A stretch of 64,000 bases of DNA from Mycolicibacterium tusciae JS617 (GCF_000243415.2 NZ_KI912270.1:4588903-4652902); one strand, 5' to 3'; shown: positions 35,765-46,309, counted from the stretch's first letter. Made by a program: numbers and translations. Notes: generated from the sequence alone by a model not told the origin.

Positions 35765-38700
35765 TCACGCGGTGACGGGGTCGCCGATGTGCGCGTGCAG
35801 GTGCAAGCGGACCCGCTCGCGGGTCAGTTCCACGCTGATCGGCTGGCCGCGGTAGACGATCTCGAACGCTGTGCGGGGCAGCTCGGGCGGCAGCACCGGA
35901 TGCAGCCGCAACATGTCGCCGCGGGTCTCCAGGCCGGCGTAGCAGCGCAGCACCATGTCGACGGTGCCTTCCATCGCGCCGATATGAACACCTTCGCGGG
36001 TGGTGCCGCCCTGAATGTCGGCGAGATCGCTGTCCAACGCCCGGGTGAACAGCGACCATGAGGATTGCCGGTCGCTGCGGCCCAGCACCCAGCTGTGCAC
36101 GAGCCGGCTCAGCGTCGAGCCGTGCGTCGTTCGGGCACCGTAGAACTCGACGGTGCGCCGCACCGCCTCCGGCGGAAGGGGGTAGCCGAGCCGATCCAGC
36201 ACCGCCCGCAGCTCCTCCGCGGAGAGCAGGTAGAGCAGCATCAGTACGTCGGCCTGTTTGGACAGGCGGTAGCGGTTCGGGCTGTCGCCCTCAGCGGCGA
36301 GAATAAGGTCGAGGCGCCCGATGTCGCCGTACCGGGACCGGTAAGCGTCCCAAGCGAATTCGACGAGCCGCTCATACCCCTCGAACTGGCTGATCACGCC
36401 GTCGGCGTGGAACGGCACCCGCAGCCGGTGCCGGATCCGATCCCAGTTGTCGCGTTCACCAGGCCGCAGCGCAATACGGTCCCACGCCGGGCCGCAATCG
36501 CTCCCGGCGAGCAGGTCGATGGCCTCCATGGTGCGGGTGATGAGCCAGGCGAGCATCACATTCGTGTAGGCGTTGTTACGCACACCTTGACCGGGCGCAT
36601 CGGGGTAGCCGTCGTGAAATTCGTCGGGTCCCATCACCCCGGCGATGTCGAAACGGTCCGATGACGCGTCGTAGGTTGCCATGCTCGCGAAGAGCCGGGT
36701 GACCTCGACCATCAGCTCGGCGCCCATGTGGATCAGAAAGGAGAGATCGGCGGTGGCCTGGTAGTACTGCCAAACGCTGTAGGCGATGGCCAGCCCGACG
36801 TGGCGCTGCCGGTGGGAGTTGTCGGGCAGCCAGGTTCCGGTGCGCAGGTTGTAGAGCTCGCTCGGTGTTTCTTCCCGGCCGTCGCTGCCGCTCTGCCAGG
36901 GGAACATGGCCCCGTCCAGGCCGGCGGCGTGTGCGGCTGCCCGGGCCTCGTCCAGGCGGCGGTGACGGTAATACAGCAGTGCCCGGGTCAGTTCTGGGCG
37001 GCGCAGGGTGAGCATGGGGTAGACGAACATTTCGTCCCAGAACACGTGCCCGCGGTAGCCCTCCCCGTGCAGGCCGCGCGCCGGTACGCCCGCATCCAGG
37101 TCCGGCCCTGCCGCTGAAACCGCTTGCAGCACGTGGAATGTGTTGAGGTTCAGCGCTAGCGCCTGGCGCTGTCCCGCCCGAATGTCGACGCCGAATCTGT
37201 CCCACAGCCGCTGCCAGGCGGCTTCGTGGGAAGCCAACAGCTCATTGGCTGAGGCGGCCCGCGCGACCTTGGCGGCGGCCGACAGCGCCGCGCTCGACAG
37301 GGCACGATCCCGGGAAGTGGCGACCGCGGCGACCTTTTCGACCGTCACCGGGTGCCCCGCCCGTAGTGCCAGCACCAGCTCCTGACCGATGTAGCCGGGG
37401 TGATCCTCGATGACCCGCACCGCATCGACATCGGCGTCGGCGTTCGGGTCCTCGGCGTGCAGCAAGGTACGCGCCGCCACCGCTATGTGCACTTGGGACT
37501 GGCTGGTAACCACTTCCAGCACAACGGTTTCGGGGTCGACCTGCCGGCCGGCGACCGGCAGCAGGTGCTGATTGGCCAGTAGCCGGTACTCTGCGACGTT
37601 GCGGTTGGCCACCCGCCCGTCAAGGCCGCAGCGGACAGAAATCGGGCCGGACCAGTCTTCGGCCTCCACCGTCACTTCGAGCCCCGCGAGATGTTTCAAC
37701 GCCATGTGCACAAAGGAACGAGTAGTCACCAGCGTGGTGCGGCCGTTGGCGTCGCGGTAGCGGCAGGCGCGGGTGAGCACGCCACGGCGCAGGTCGAGTT
37801 GCTGTGTATCGCTGAGCATCTCGGCAGACCCGTGCCGGTACGGCGCTCGGCCGGGCGGGCCGACCGTCAGCGACTTCCAGTCCGGCGCGTTGACGAGGTG
37901 CTCGTCCTCGACGACTCGTCCTCCCACATCGCTGCGTTGCCGGTTGTAGACGCCGGCCAGGTAGGTGCCGGGGTAGTGCACGGCGTCGGCTGTGCTGCCG
38001 GGCACGCATCCCCGGGTGGCCCAGTAGCCGTTGCCGAGAGTGCACAGCGCCTCACGGGTGCCCTCCAGCGCCGGGTCAAACCCGTCGTAGGCCAGCAGCC
38101 AAGCGTCCGTCGGGGTCGCCGCGCCGCCGCACCAGTTTTCGGCCGAGTCGCAGACCGGGGCGGCCAGGTCGAGGGCGGCCAGGTCCTCCACCACCATCTG
38201 CGCCCCGGCGGCCAGCAGCCCAGCCCGGTTGCCCACCCGGTCAACACCCACAACCAGACCAAAGCCGCCGGCCGCGCCGGCCCGAACGCCCGCCTCGGCA
38301 TCCTCCACCACCACCGAGCGGGCCGGGTCGACGCGCAGCCGGCGCGCCGCCTCCAGAAACATCGCCGGGTCGGGCTTGCCGGGCAATGCGAGCCGCAGCG
38401 CGTCGCTGCCGTCAACCCGGGCGTCGAACAGGTCGCTCACGCCCGCTGCGGCCAGCACTGCCTCGCTGTTGCGGCTGGAGGTCACCAATGCGGTCGGGAT
38501 GTCACTGGCCCGCAGTCGCCGCAGCAGCGCCTCGGTGCTGGGGAAGGCCACGGCCCCGCCCCGGACGAGCTGTTCGGCGAAGAGCTGCTGCTTGCGCGTC
38601 GCCAGCCCGCGCACGGTGCACAGCTGCGCGGGGTCGTCAGCTGAACCCTCAGTGAGTTCGATCCCCCGCGACGCGAGGAATGTCCGCACGCCGTCCTCAC

Positions 38701-38878
38701 GGGTACGCCCATCGACGTAGCGCCGGTAGTCGGCCTCCACGTCGAAACTTGGCGTCGACGCCGCGGCCAGCTCGGGAAGCACCTGGTCGAAGAGCGTCTT
38801 CCAGGCCGCGGCGTGCACCTGGGCGGTGTCGGTAACCACGCCGTCCATGTCGAACACGACCGCGGCATAGGAACGCAC
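35765..38878 (-). CDS. HAD phosphatase/phosphoglucomutase fused to GH65 glycoside hydrolase/phosphorylase
   Basis: 1037 residues from GTG 38878, with GGAG nine bases upstream; GTGs at 38920/38923 would add 15 residues. The N-terminal ~250 residues are a beta-phosphoglucomutase-like HAD domain (VVFDMDGVVTDTAQVHAAAW, then VVVEDAEAGVRAG). The rest is GH65 (HVFWDEMFVYPMLTLRRP, NLRTGTWLPDNSHRQRHVG, MGPDEFHDGYPD with the catalytic Glu). The pair suggests trehalose or another disaccharide is phosphorolysed and the sugar phosphate isomerised or dephosphorylated. It resembles M. tuberculosis Rv2006 (OtsB1) without a central OtsB domain. Confidence 0.85.
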   Translation of the reverse strand: MRSYAAVVFDMDGVVTDTAQVHAAAWKTLFDQVLPELAAASTPSFDVEADYRRYVDGRTREDGVRTFLASRGIELTEGSADDPAQLCTVRGLATRKQQLFAEQLVRGGAVAFPSTEALLRRLRASDIPTALVTSSRNSEAVLAAAGVSDLFDARVDGSDALRLALPGKPDPAMFLEAARRLRVDPARSVVVEDAEAGVRAGAAGGFGLVVGVDRVGNRAGLLAAGAQMVVEDLAALDLAAPVCDSAENWCGGAATPTDAWLLAYDGFDPALEGTREALCTLGNGYWATRGCVPGSTADAVHYPGTYLAGVYNRQRSDVGGRVVEDEHLVNAPDWKSLTVGPPGRAPYRHGSAEMLSDTQQLDLRRGVLTRACRYRDANGRTTLVTTRSFVHMALKHLAGLEVTVEAEDWSGPISVRCGLDGRVANRNVAEYRLLANQHLLPVAGRQVDPETVVLEVVTSQSQVHIAVAARTLLHAEDPNADADVDAVRVIEDHPGYIGQELVLALRAGHPVTVEKVAAVATSRDRALSSAALSAAAKVARAASANELLASHEAAWQRLWDRFGVDIRAGQRQALALNLNTFHVLQAVSAAGPDLDAGVPARGLHGEGYRGHVFWDEMFVYPMLTLRRPELTRALLYYRHRRLDEARAAAHAAGLDGAMFPWQSGSDGREETPSELYNLRTGTWLPDNSHRQRHVGLAIAYSVWQYYQATADLSFLIHMGAELMVEVTRLFASMATYDASSDRFDIAGVMGPDEFHDGYPDAPGQGVRNNAYTNVMLAWLITRTMEAIDLLAGSDCGPAWDRIALRPGERDNWDRIRHRLRVPFHADGVISQFEGYERLVEFAWDAYRSRYGDIGRLDLILAAEGDSPNRYRLSKQADVLMLLYLLSAEELRAVLDRLGYPLPPEAVRRTVEFYGARTTHGSTLSRLVHSWVLGRSDRQSSWSLFTRALDSDLADIQGGTTREGVHIGAMEGTVDMVLRCYAGLETRGDMLRLHPVLPPELPRTAFEIVYRGQPISVELTRERVRLHLHAHIGDPVTA

Positions 38879-39135
38879 GCATGGCAGCTCCGGCCCGACC
38901 GGTTCTGTCCGGCCGGTCACCACGGCTGGTTGCGACGAGAGAGATAGCGGCGCGCGATGTCGGCGATCCCCGCCGCTACACGCAGCGACTTGTCATGCTG
39001 GCAGGGCACAAAACATCGTGTCGTCGCCGAGGACGTGACAGCACGGGATGCGCTGCAGCCGAGCCTTCTTCTCAATCGGCGGCCGAAGATCCGCCAGCGA
39101 CGGGCCGGTGTTCATTCGCCATTCCTCGCCGTCGG

Positions 39136-39633
39136 CTAATTGTGCAGCGTGGTGAGCAAGGTGGCGGCTTTGGCGGTCAGGGCCGGCGTGCAGACGATGT
39201 CGTAGCGCTCGGCTGCGAGGGTGGACACCGAGGTGAAGTCGCGGCGGCCGCGGGTGGCCCAATGCCCGGCGAAACCGAAGATCGCCCCCCAGACGGCGCC
39301 GGCAAGCAGGCCAGCGACCATGACGCCGAACCATGCGGTGCCAACGGCGAACATTGCCAAAAGCAGACCGATCAACAAGCCCCACCAGGCTCCGCTCGAC
39401 GCGCCCATGAGCGCGGCGCGGCCCTTAGTCATGCGGCCGATGACGGCTTCCACAGTGGTGACTCCGTGGCCGATAATGCGCAGATTCTCCACGGGGAACT
39501 CGGCATCAGACAGATAGTCGACGGCCCGCTGCGCTTGGGTGTAGTCGCGGTAGCTGGCTATCACTCGATACTCGGCGCTGGCGTCGGCCTGACTCGCCGG
39601 GTCGTCGAACGATTGATCGGAATGGCTGTCCAT
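39136..39633 (-). CDS. General-stress-type protein with glycine-zipper membrane segments
   Basis: 165 residues, ATG 39633, with AGGAG upstream. Residues about 20-65 are the YflT-like motif (YRVIASYRDYTQAQRAVDYL, then NLRIIGHGV). Two Gly/Ala-rich hydrophobic segments follow (GASSGAWWGLLIGLLLAMFA and GLLAGAVWGAIFGFAGHW), and a short C-terminal alpha/beta part. Such proteins are stress-induced in actinobacteria; their function is unknown. It lies between GH65 and phosphoketolase genes, consistent with a dormancy block. Confidence 0.7.
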   Translation of the reverse strand: MDSHSDQSFDDPASQADASAEYRVIASYRDYTQAQRAVDYLSDAEFPVENLRIIGHGVTTVEAVIGRMTKGRAALMGASSGAWWGLLIGLLLAMFAVGTAWFGVMVAGLLAGAVWGAIFGFAGHWATRGRRDFTSVSTLAAERYDIVCTPALTAKAATLLTTLHN

Positions 39634-39643
39634 GGTGACTCCT

Positions 39644-39684
39644 TTGTGGTTGTGGTTGTGGTTGTGGTTGTGGTTGTGGTTGTG
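39644..39684. repeat. Hexanucleotide tandem repeat (TTGTGG, about 7 copies)
   Basis: TTGTGG repeats almost perfectly for 41 bases, just upstream of the ribosome binding site of the stress-type gene (read as CCACAA in its leader). Copy number of such repeats can vary by slippage and could change leader length. Confidence 0.9.
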
Positions 39685-39759
39685 TTTGGGGTTGGTTTGC
39701 GTTCTGCGAGACCGACGGCCGGGCTGCTCCCCGACCGGTGGTCGACGGCCGGATCTGGC

Positions 39760-42174
39760 CTAATAGGGCCAGGTCCAGCCGCTGATGGCGGGGTCGTCCT
39801 CGCCGTGGGCGCGGGTGTAGGCGCGGGCGCGCAGCCGCGCATCGACCATCTGTTGGCGCAGCTGGGCCGCGGCGGCGCCGAGGCCGGGTACCCGGTCGAT
39901 GACGTCGATGACGAGGTGGAAGCGGTCCAGGTCGTTGAGCATGACGATGTCGAATGGGGTGGTGGTGGTGCCTTCCTCGTTGTAGCCGCGGACGTGGATG
40001 TTGGCGTGGTTGGCCCGCCGGTAGGTGAGCCGGTGAATCAGCGTCGGGTAGCCGTGGTAGGCGAAGATGACCGGGCGGTCCGGGGTGAACAGCGCGTCGA
40101 ACTGGGCGTCGGGTAGGCCGTGGGGGTGTTCGGTGTCGGGTTGCAGCCGCATCAGGTCGACGACGTTGACGACGCGGATCTTCAGGGCGGGCAGGTGTTC
40201 ACGCAGCAGTGCCGCGGCGGCCAGGGTCTCCAGGGTGGGGACGTCGCCGGCGCAGGCCAGCACCACGTCGGGCAGCCCGCCGGCGCCCTCGCCGCTATCG
40301 TTGCTGGCCCATTCCCAGATGCCAAGCCCGCGGGTGCAGTGCGCGACCGCCTCCTCGATGCCCAGGTAGGACAGTGCGGGCTGCTTGCCGGCTACGATCA
40401 GGTTGATGTACTGCCGGCTGCGCAGACAGTGATCGGCCACCGACAGCAACGTGTTGGCGTCCGGCGGCAGGTAGACCCGCACGATCGCCGCCTTTTTATT
40501 GACCACGTGGTCGATGAAGCCGGGGTCCTGGTGGGAGAACCCGTTGTGGTCTTGGCGCCACACGTGGCTGGTCAGCAGGTAGTTCAGCGACGCGATCGGC
40601 GCCCGCCAGCCGATGTCGTTGGTGACCTTGAGCCATTTCGCGTGTTGGTTGACCATGGAGTCCACGATGTGGATGAACGCCTCGTAGCAGGAGAACAGGC
40701 CGTGGCGGCCGGTGAGCAGATAGCCTTCCAGCCAGCCCTGGCATAGGTGCTCGGAGAGCACTTCCATGACCCGTCCGGCCCGCGCGAGGTGCTCATCGGT
40801 GGGCAGCGATTCGCCCTGCCATACCCGGTCGGTTTGCTCGAACACGGCCCCGAGCCGGTTGCTGGCGGTCTCGTCGGGGCCCATCAGCCGGAAATTGTGG
40901 GGGTTGTCCCGGATGACGTCACGCAGGAACGTCCCGAGCACCCGGGTCGCCTCGTGCAGCGCTCTGGCCGGGGCGGCGACGGCCACGGCGTAGTCGCGAA
41001 AGTCGTTCAGCCGCAGCGGTTTTAGCAGCTGGCCGCCATTGGCGTGCGGGTTGGCGCTCATCCGGGCCTGCCCGGTCGGCGGGAGCGCCGCTAGTTCCGG
41101 GATCAGCGCGCCGGCCTCGTCGAACAGTTCCTCAGGCCGATAGCTGCGCAGCCACTCCTCGAGCTGGCGCAGATGTTCGGGGTTGTCCGCCAGATTGGCC
41201 AGCGGCACCTGGTGAGAGCGCCAGGTGCCCTCGGCGGGCAGGCCGTCGACTTCCTTCGGGCCGGTCCACCCCTTCGGGGTCGCCAGTACGATCAGCGGCC
41301 AGCGCGGCCGCTGCGTGTCGCCATCTTCTCGAGCGGCTTGCTGAATCCTGGCGACCTCGGTGACCGCCTCATCCATGGCCGCGGCGAGGTCCTGGTGAAC
41401 CTGTGCCGGGTCGTGGCCTGACACCACATACGGCCGGTGCCCGTAGCCGCGCAGCAGGTCGATCAGCTCGTCTTCGGGGATGCGTGCTAAGACCGACGGG
41501 TTGGCGATCTTGTAGCCGTTGAGGTGCAGGATCGGCAGCACGGCGCCATCGTGGACCGGGTCGAGGAACTTGTTGGACTGCCAACTCGCCGCCAGCGGTC
41601 CCGTCTCAGCCTCGCCGTCACCGACGACGCAGGCCACCAACAGGTCGGGGTTGTCGAACGCGGCGCCGTAGGCGTGCGCCAACGCATAACCTAGTTCGCC
41701 GCCTTCATGAATGGAGCCCGGGGTTTCCGGGGCGACGTGGCTGGGGATCCCGCCGGGGAAGGAGAACTGCCTAAACAGCCGGCGCAGGCCCTCCACATCG
41801 CGGCCGATGCCCGGGTAGACCTCGCTGTAGGTGCCCTCCAGGTAGGCGTTGGCCACCAGCCCCGGACCGCCGTGGCCCGGACCGATCACATACATCGCGT
41901 TCAGCCCGTGCCCGGCGATGACGCGGTTGAGGTGGGCGTAGATCAGATTCAGCCCGGGCGTGGTCCCCCAATGGCCCAGCAGCCGCGGCTTGACATGCTC
42001 AAGCTGCAGCGGATCCCGCAGCAGCGGATTGGCCAGCAAATAGATCTGGCCGACCGACAGGTAGTTCGCCGCCCGCCAGTACGCGTCCAGCAGACGCAGG
42101 TCCTCGGGCGACAGCGGACCCGATGCAGCAGGCCGGCCGGCATCGGCACCGGGACTTGCGGTGCCCACGCTCAT
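39760..42174 (-). CDS. xfp: Phosphoketolase (xylulose-5-P/fructose-6-P)
   Basis: 804 residues, the full family length. Key segments are [60 protein letters not shown] and the thiamine diphosphate motif [19 protein letters not shown]. The enzyme splits xylulose-5-phosphate or fructose-6-phosphate with phosphate to acetyl phosphate and a sugar phosphate in a TPP- and Mg-dependent reaction. It ends near a CTGGCC-TAATAG-GGCCAG dyad that overlaps its stop. Neighbours (HAD-GH65, stress protein) suggest carbon rerouting under low oxygen or stationary phase. Confidence 0.95.
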   Translation of the reverse strand: MSVGTASPGADAGRPAASGPLSPEDLRLLDAYWRAANYLSVGQIYLLANPLLRDPLQLEHVKPRLLGHWGTTPGLNLIYAHLNRVIAGHGLNAMYVIGPGHGGPGLVANAYLEGTYSEVYPGIGRDVEGLRRLFRQFSFPGGIPSHVAPETPGSIHEGGELGYALAHAYGAAFDNPDLLVACVVGDGEAETGPLAASWQSNKFLDPVHDGAVLPILHLNGYKIANPSVLARIPEDELIDLLRGYGHRPYVVSGHDPAQVHQDLAAAMDEAVTEVARIQQAAREDGDTQRPRWPLIVLATPKGWTGPKEVDGLPAEGTWRSHQVPLANLADNPEHLRQLEEWLRSYRPEELFDEAGALIPELAALPPTGQARMSANPHANGGQLLKPLRLNDFRDYAVAVAAPARALHEATRVLGTFLRDVIRDNPHNFRLMGPDETASNRLGAVFEQTDRVWQGESLPTDEHLARAGRVMEVLSEHLCQGWLEGYLLTGRHGLFSCYEAFIHIVDSMVNQHAKWLKVTNDIGWRAPIASLNYLLTSHVWRQDHNGFSHQDPGFIDHVVNKKAAIVRVYLPPDANTLLSVADHCLRSRQYINLIVAGKQPALSYLGIEEAVAHCTRGLGIWEWASNDSGEGAGGLPDVVLACAGDVPTLETLAAAALLREHLPALKIRVVNVVDLMRLQPDTEHPHGLPDAQFDALFTPDRPVIFAYHGYPTLIHRLTYRRANHANIHVRGYNEEGTTTTPFDIVMLNDLDRFHLVIDVIDRVPGLGAAAAQLRQQMVDARLRARAYTRAHGEDDPAISGWTWPY

Positions 42175-42301
42175 CGGTACTCCTGACTTGCGCTCATCGG
42201 GAACTCCTCAAATGTCGGCGGTGAATAGCGATCTGGTGTGAAGCATCGGGTGTCCGGAACATTTCCGGGGTGGGCACACGTCCCGCCCCGCCCCGGTCTG
42301 T

Positions 42302-44758
42302 CTATGGAGAGCCGACCGGCGACGGCTCGGGTGCCGGACGCACCGGGGTGGGGTGGGGTTCGGGCGGGGTGGGCAGCTTGAGTCGTTTGAGCATCAGCGC
42401 GTTGACCGCCACGATGAGGCTGGAGCCTGACATGGAGAGGGCGGCGATCTCCGGGCGAAGCACCAGTCCCAGTGAGGGTTCGAAGACGCCTGCGGCAATC
42501 GGCAGGGCGATGACGTTGTAGCCGACCGCCCATCCCAGGTTTTGCCGCATCTTGCGCAGGGTGCCCCGTCCGATGCGCAGCGCGATGGGCACGTCGAGCG
42601 GGTCCGAGCGCATCAGGACCAGGTCGGCGGTTTCGATCGCGACGTCGGTGCCGGCGCCGATCGCGATGCCCAGGTCGGCTTGCGCCAGGGCGGGGGCGTC
42701 GTTGACGCCGTCACCGACCATGGCGACCTTCTTGCCCGACCGCTGCAGTTCGGCGATCTTGGTGGCCTTGTCGCCGGGCAACACTTCGGCGATGACGGTG
42801 TCGATGCCCAGCTGACCGGCGATCCGCTGGGCGGTGGCCTGGTTGTCGCCGCTGAGCATGACCACCTCGACGCCCAACTCGTGCAGCGCGGACACCGCGG
42901 CCGCGGAGGTTTCCCGGGCGGCGTCGGCCAAGGCGATCACCCCGGCCCCGCGCCCGTCGACGGCCACCAGCACCGCGGTCCGGCCGGTCGAGGCCAGCTC
43001 GTCTCGCCGATCGATCACCGAACCGACGTCGATGTTTTCGGCGGCCATGAGCTTGCGGTTGCCGACCGCGATTCGGCGGCCTGCCACGTCGGCGGTGGCG
43101 CCGTGCCCGGGCACGCTGCGAAAGCCGGTCAACGCCAGCTGGGGAATCTCGCGATCGGCGGCGTAGCGCACGATCGCGCCGGCCAACGGATGCTCGGATT
43201 CGCGTTCGACGGCGGCGACCAGCGCCAGGAGCTCGTCCTCGCCGATGCTGTCGGCGATCACGTCGGTGACCTCGGGTTCGCCCTTGGTCAGGGTGCCGGT
43301 CTTATCCATCACCACGGTGTCGATGCGCGCCGCGGTTTCCAGCGCGGTGGCGTTCTTGAACAGCACCCCGCGTTTGGCGCCTAGCCCGGTGCCGACCATG
43401 ATCGCGGTCGGGGTGGCCAGGCCCAGCGCGTCGGGGCAGGTGATGACCACCACGGTGATCGCGAACAGCAGTGCCATCTGCACGCTTTCACCCGCCAGTA
43501 GCCACACCAGGAAGGTGCCGGTGCCGCCGATCAGCGCGACAAATACCAGCCAGAACGCGGCCCGGTCGGCCAGCCGCTGCCCGGGGGCCTTCGAATTCTG
43601 GGCCTCCTGCACCATGGCCACGATCTGGGCGAGGACGGTGTCGGAGCCGACCTTGGTGGCACGCACCCGCAGGGTGCCGGTGGTGTTGATCGACGCGCCG
43701 ATCACCGCCGAGCCGGGCGCTTTGGTTACCGGCAGGCTCTCGCCGGTGACCATGGACTCATCGATTTCGGAGTTGCCTTCCTCGACCGTGCCGTCAACCG
43801 GGATCTTTCCGCCCGGCCGGATGAGCAGCAGGTCCCCGACCACGACCTCGGCGGTGGGGATCTCGGTCGGTTCGCCGTCGCGCAAGACCACCGCCATCGG
43901 CGGCGCCAGCTCCAGCAGGGTGCGGATGGCGTCGTTGGCGCCGCCGCGGGCCCGCATCTCGAACCAGTGCCCTAGCAGCACAAACGCGGTCAGCACGGTG
44001 GCGGCCTCGTAGAACACCTCGCCGCCGCCGGTGACGGTGATGACGAGGCTGTAAAGCCAGCCGGTGCCGACGGCCACCGCGACCAGCACCATCATGTCCA
44101 GGGTCCGCGCCTTGAGTGCCCGGTAGGCGCCGTCGAAGAAGATCCAGGCCGAGTAGAAGACCACCGGGATCGACAGCAGCAGCGAAAAGACGTCGTCGCG
44201 CAGCCCGAACGGTGCCGCCGTCGTGAATCCGAGGACGTCGCGTCCGATCGGCGACCACAACAGGATCGGGATCGACAACACCGCGGCCACCAGGAAACGG
44301 TTCCGCATGTCGCGCACCATGTCGTCCATCGACGCCCCAGCGTGTCCGCCGTGCCCCATCATTTCCTGCGGGGCTCGCACCGCGTCCGTGCCCGCCTGGG
44401 CTTCGTGTCCGGTGTGGCCGTCGGCGACCGCCACCGCGTGGTCGTGGCCGGCCTGGCCTGTGGGGTGGGCGCGGGTGGGGGGTGGGTCCGGCTCGTCCAT
44501 CGGGTCGCACACATGGTGGGGCACCGACTGTCCGGCGCAGTGGTACCCGCAGTCGCGCACCCAATCGCGCAGCTGCGCCAGCGAGGTCACCCGCGGGTCG
44601 AACACGACGGTGGCGGTCTGCGCCACCGCGTTGGCGTCCACTTGGAGCACGCCCGGGCGGCGGCCCAGCACGGCGGTGATCCGGTTTTGTTGCGACGCCC
44701 ACTGCATTCCCCGCACGTCGAGCACCGCCGTGCTTCGATCTTTCGGCTGGTCTGTCAT
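42302..44758 (-). CDS. P1B-type heavy-metal ATPase with a CPD motif
   Basis: 818 residues. The degenerate N-terminal HMA-like domain (VRGMQWASQQNRITAVLG) lacks MTCxxC; a linker with GYHCAGQSVPHHVCDPM and a His-rich stretch (HDHAVAVADGHTGHE) follow. The transmembrane motif is ITCPDALGLATP (CPD instead of CPC or CPH). DKTGT, GDGVND and HP (SEHPLAG) are all present. The pump should be active on a metal, possibly copper or another soft metal; the Asp in CPD suggests a different specificity. It is 16 bases downstream of the MFS gene, same operon. Confidence 0.9.
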   Translation of the reverse strand: MTDQPKDRSTAVLDVRGMQWASQQNRITAVLGRRPGVLQVDANAVAQTATVVFDPRVTSLAQLRDWVRDCGYHCAGQSVPHHVCDPMDEPDPPPTRAHPTGQAGHDHAVAVADGHTGHEAQAGTDAVRAPQEMMGHGGHAGASMDDMVRDMRNRFLVAAVLSIPILLWSPIGRDVLGFTTAAPFGLRDDVFSLLLSIPVVFYSAWIFFDGAYRALKARTLDMMVLVAVAVGTGWLYSLVITVTGGGEVFYEAATVLTAFVLLGHWFEMRARGGANDAIRTLLELAPPMAVVLRDGEPTEIPTAEVVVGDLLLIRPGGKIPVDGTVEEGNSEIDESMVTGESLPVTKAPGSAVIGASINTTGTLRVRATKVGSDTVLAQIVAMVQEAQNSKAPGQRLADRAAFWLVFVALIGGTGTFLVWLLAGESVQMALLFAITVVVITCPDALGLATPTAIMVGTGLGAKRGVLFKNATALETAARIDTVVMDKTGTLTKGEPEVTDVIADSIGEDELLALVAAVERESEHPLAGAIVRYAADREIPQLALTGFRSVPGHGATADVAGRRIAVGNRKLMAAENIDVGSVIDRRDELASTGRTAVLVAVDGRGAGVIALADAARETSAAAVSALHELGVEVVMLSGDNQATAQRIAGQLGIDTVIAEVLPGDKATKIAELQRSGKKVAMVGDGVNDAPALAQADLGIAIGAGTDVAIETADLVLMRSDPLDVPIALRIGRGTLRKMRQNLGWAVGYNVIALPIAAGVFEPSLGLVLRPEIAALSMSGSSLIVAVNALMLKRLKLPTPPEPHPTPVRPAPEPSPVGSP

Positions 44759-44774
44759 CGGAAAGTCCTCCAGT

Positions 44775-46232
44775 TCATCGGGAATTCGATAGATCGGTGG
44801 ATGCGGCTCGGCTCGGCGCGCGGATCGCGAGGATGGCGAGGACGGCGGCCACGACCGCCAGGACGGCGTTGACCCAGAAACCCATGGCGATGCCGGTCGT
44901 GAAGGCGGTGGCGTCGACGGCCGATTGGGCCAGGTCGCCCGGCCAGTGGGCGGCCACCACCGCCCCCATCACCGCGACGCCCAGCGAAAGCCCCACCATC
45001 CGGAAGACGTTCAGTGTCGCGCTGGCGATGCCGGAGCGCTCGTCGGGCACCTGCTGGATCGCGGCGGTGGTGATCGGGGTCGTGGCCAACCCGAGCCCTA
45101 TGCCTTCGATGAGCAGTCCCGGCAGCAGCTGCCGCATACCCCACCCGGGATCGACGCCAGCCAGTAGCACCAGCCCGGCCGCCGCCAGCACCATGCCCGC
45201 ACCGATGAGGACGCGCGCGCCGACGTGCGATACCAGCCAGCCGGCCAGCGGCGCCAGGACCGCGATCAACACGGTCATGGGCAGCAACACCAGGCCGGCG
45301 CGCGTCGGCGAGAACCCGATGACCAGTTGCAGGTACAGCGAGAGAAAGAAGAACACACTGCACATGACGGCGAGGTTCAGCAACGCCAGCACGTTGGCTG
45401 CCGCGACGTTGGGGATGCGGAACAGCGACAGATCCACCAACGGCGCAGCCGACCGCCGCTCCGCCACCACGAAGATCGCCGCGCTAGCCGCGGCGATCGC
45501 CAGCATCGCCCACAGCCGCGGCGAAGTCCACCCGGAGCTGCTGGCTTGCGTCAGCGCGAGCACCAGCGCGAACAGGGCGATCGCGGACGTGATGAGCCCA
45601 ACCACATCAACCGGTGCACGCAGCGGCCGCTGAGCGGGCGCCGGCCTGGGCAACGCGGCGCGGGCCAGGATCAACATCGCCACCCCAAGCGGGAGGTTGA
45701 GAAAGAAGATCGACCGCCAGCCGAACGCGTCGGTCAGCAGCGCCCCCAGCAGCGGGCCGACTGCCAGTGCGGTGGCCCCGACGCCGGACCACACGCCCAA
45801 CGCGACGGCTCGCCGCGCCCCGGGGAATGACGTGATGAGCAGCGTCAGCGCGGACGGCGCGATCAGCGCCGCTGCGCTGCCTTGGGCGGCGCGCATTCCG
45901 AGCAGCATCGCGCCCGTCGAGGAGAATCCGGCCAGCACCGAGACGATGGTGAAGGCCGCCACGCCGACCAGGAATACCGGCCGCGCACCGAACCGGTCGG
46001 TCAGCAGGCCACCGGCCAGGGTGAGCACGGCGAAGGACACCGTGTAGATGTTGATCACCCATTCCAGCCCCGTCAGCCCGAGACCGAGCTGTCGACCGAT
46101 CGACGGCAGCGCGATCGCCACGGCGGTGTCGTCGAGGAGAACCAGAAACGATGCGACCGCCACCGCGGCCAGCACCCACCACCGCCGATCCCCCACCGCA
46201 GAGGGCCCTAACCCGTGGGTCGCTACGTTCAT
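44775..46232 (-). CDS. DHA2-type MFS transporter (14 helices)
   Basis: 485 residues with about 14 membrane helices. Motifs: LDDTAVAIALPSIGRQLGLG (motif D), GLLTDRFGARPVFLVG (motif A), and GPLLGALLTDAFGWRSIFFL (motif C). DHA2 transporters usually export drugs, dyes or metabolites by proton antiport. It lies directly upstream of the CPD ATPase. A near-consensus DosR box lies about 80 bases and a 17-bp palindrome about 95 bases upstream of its start, so induction in hypoxia or dormancy is plausible. Confidence 0.9.
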   Translation of the reverse strand: MNVATHGLGPSAVGDRRWWVLAAVAVASFLVLLDDTAVAIALPSIGRQLGLGLTGLEWVINIYTVSFAVLTLAGGLLTDRFGARPVFLVGVAAFTIVSVLAGFSSTGAMLLGMRAAQGSAAALIAPSALTLLITSFPGARRAVALGVWSGVGATALAVGPLLGALLTDAFGWRSIFFLNLPLGVAMLILARAALPRPAPAQRPLRAPVDVVGLITSAIALFALVLALTQASSSGWTSPRLWAMLAIAAASAAIFVVAERRSAAPLVDLSLFRIPNVAAANVLALLNLAVMCSVFFFLSLYLQLVIGFSPTRAGLVLLPMTVLIAVLAPLAGWLVSHVGARVLIGAGMVLAAAGLVLLAGVDPGWGMRQLLPGLLIEGIGLGLATTPITTAAIQQVPDERSGIASATLNVFRMVGLSLGVAVMGAVVAAHWPGDLAQSAVDATAFTTGIAMGFWVNAVLAVVAAVLAILAIRAPSRAASTDLSNSR

Positions 46233-46309
46233 CTAATCCCCGTCTATCGCCTCGCCGGTTCGGTGTGTGGTCCGTGGCAAGACTGCCAGCGGATCATCGG
46301 GGTACCCAA

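Noticed and set aside
38881..40116. 411-residue plus-strand ORF across the stress-type gene and phosphoketolase end
   Set aside because: Crosses two real genes and contains a poly-Val stretch made by the hexamer repeat; not a gene.
42271..42284. DosR-like box upstream of phosphoketolase (GGGACGTGTGCCCA on the minus strand)
   Set aside because: Left half fits, but the right half and centre deviate at too many positions to claim it.
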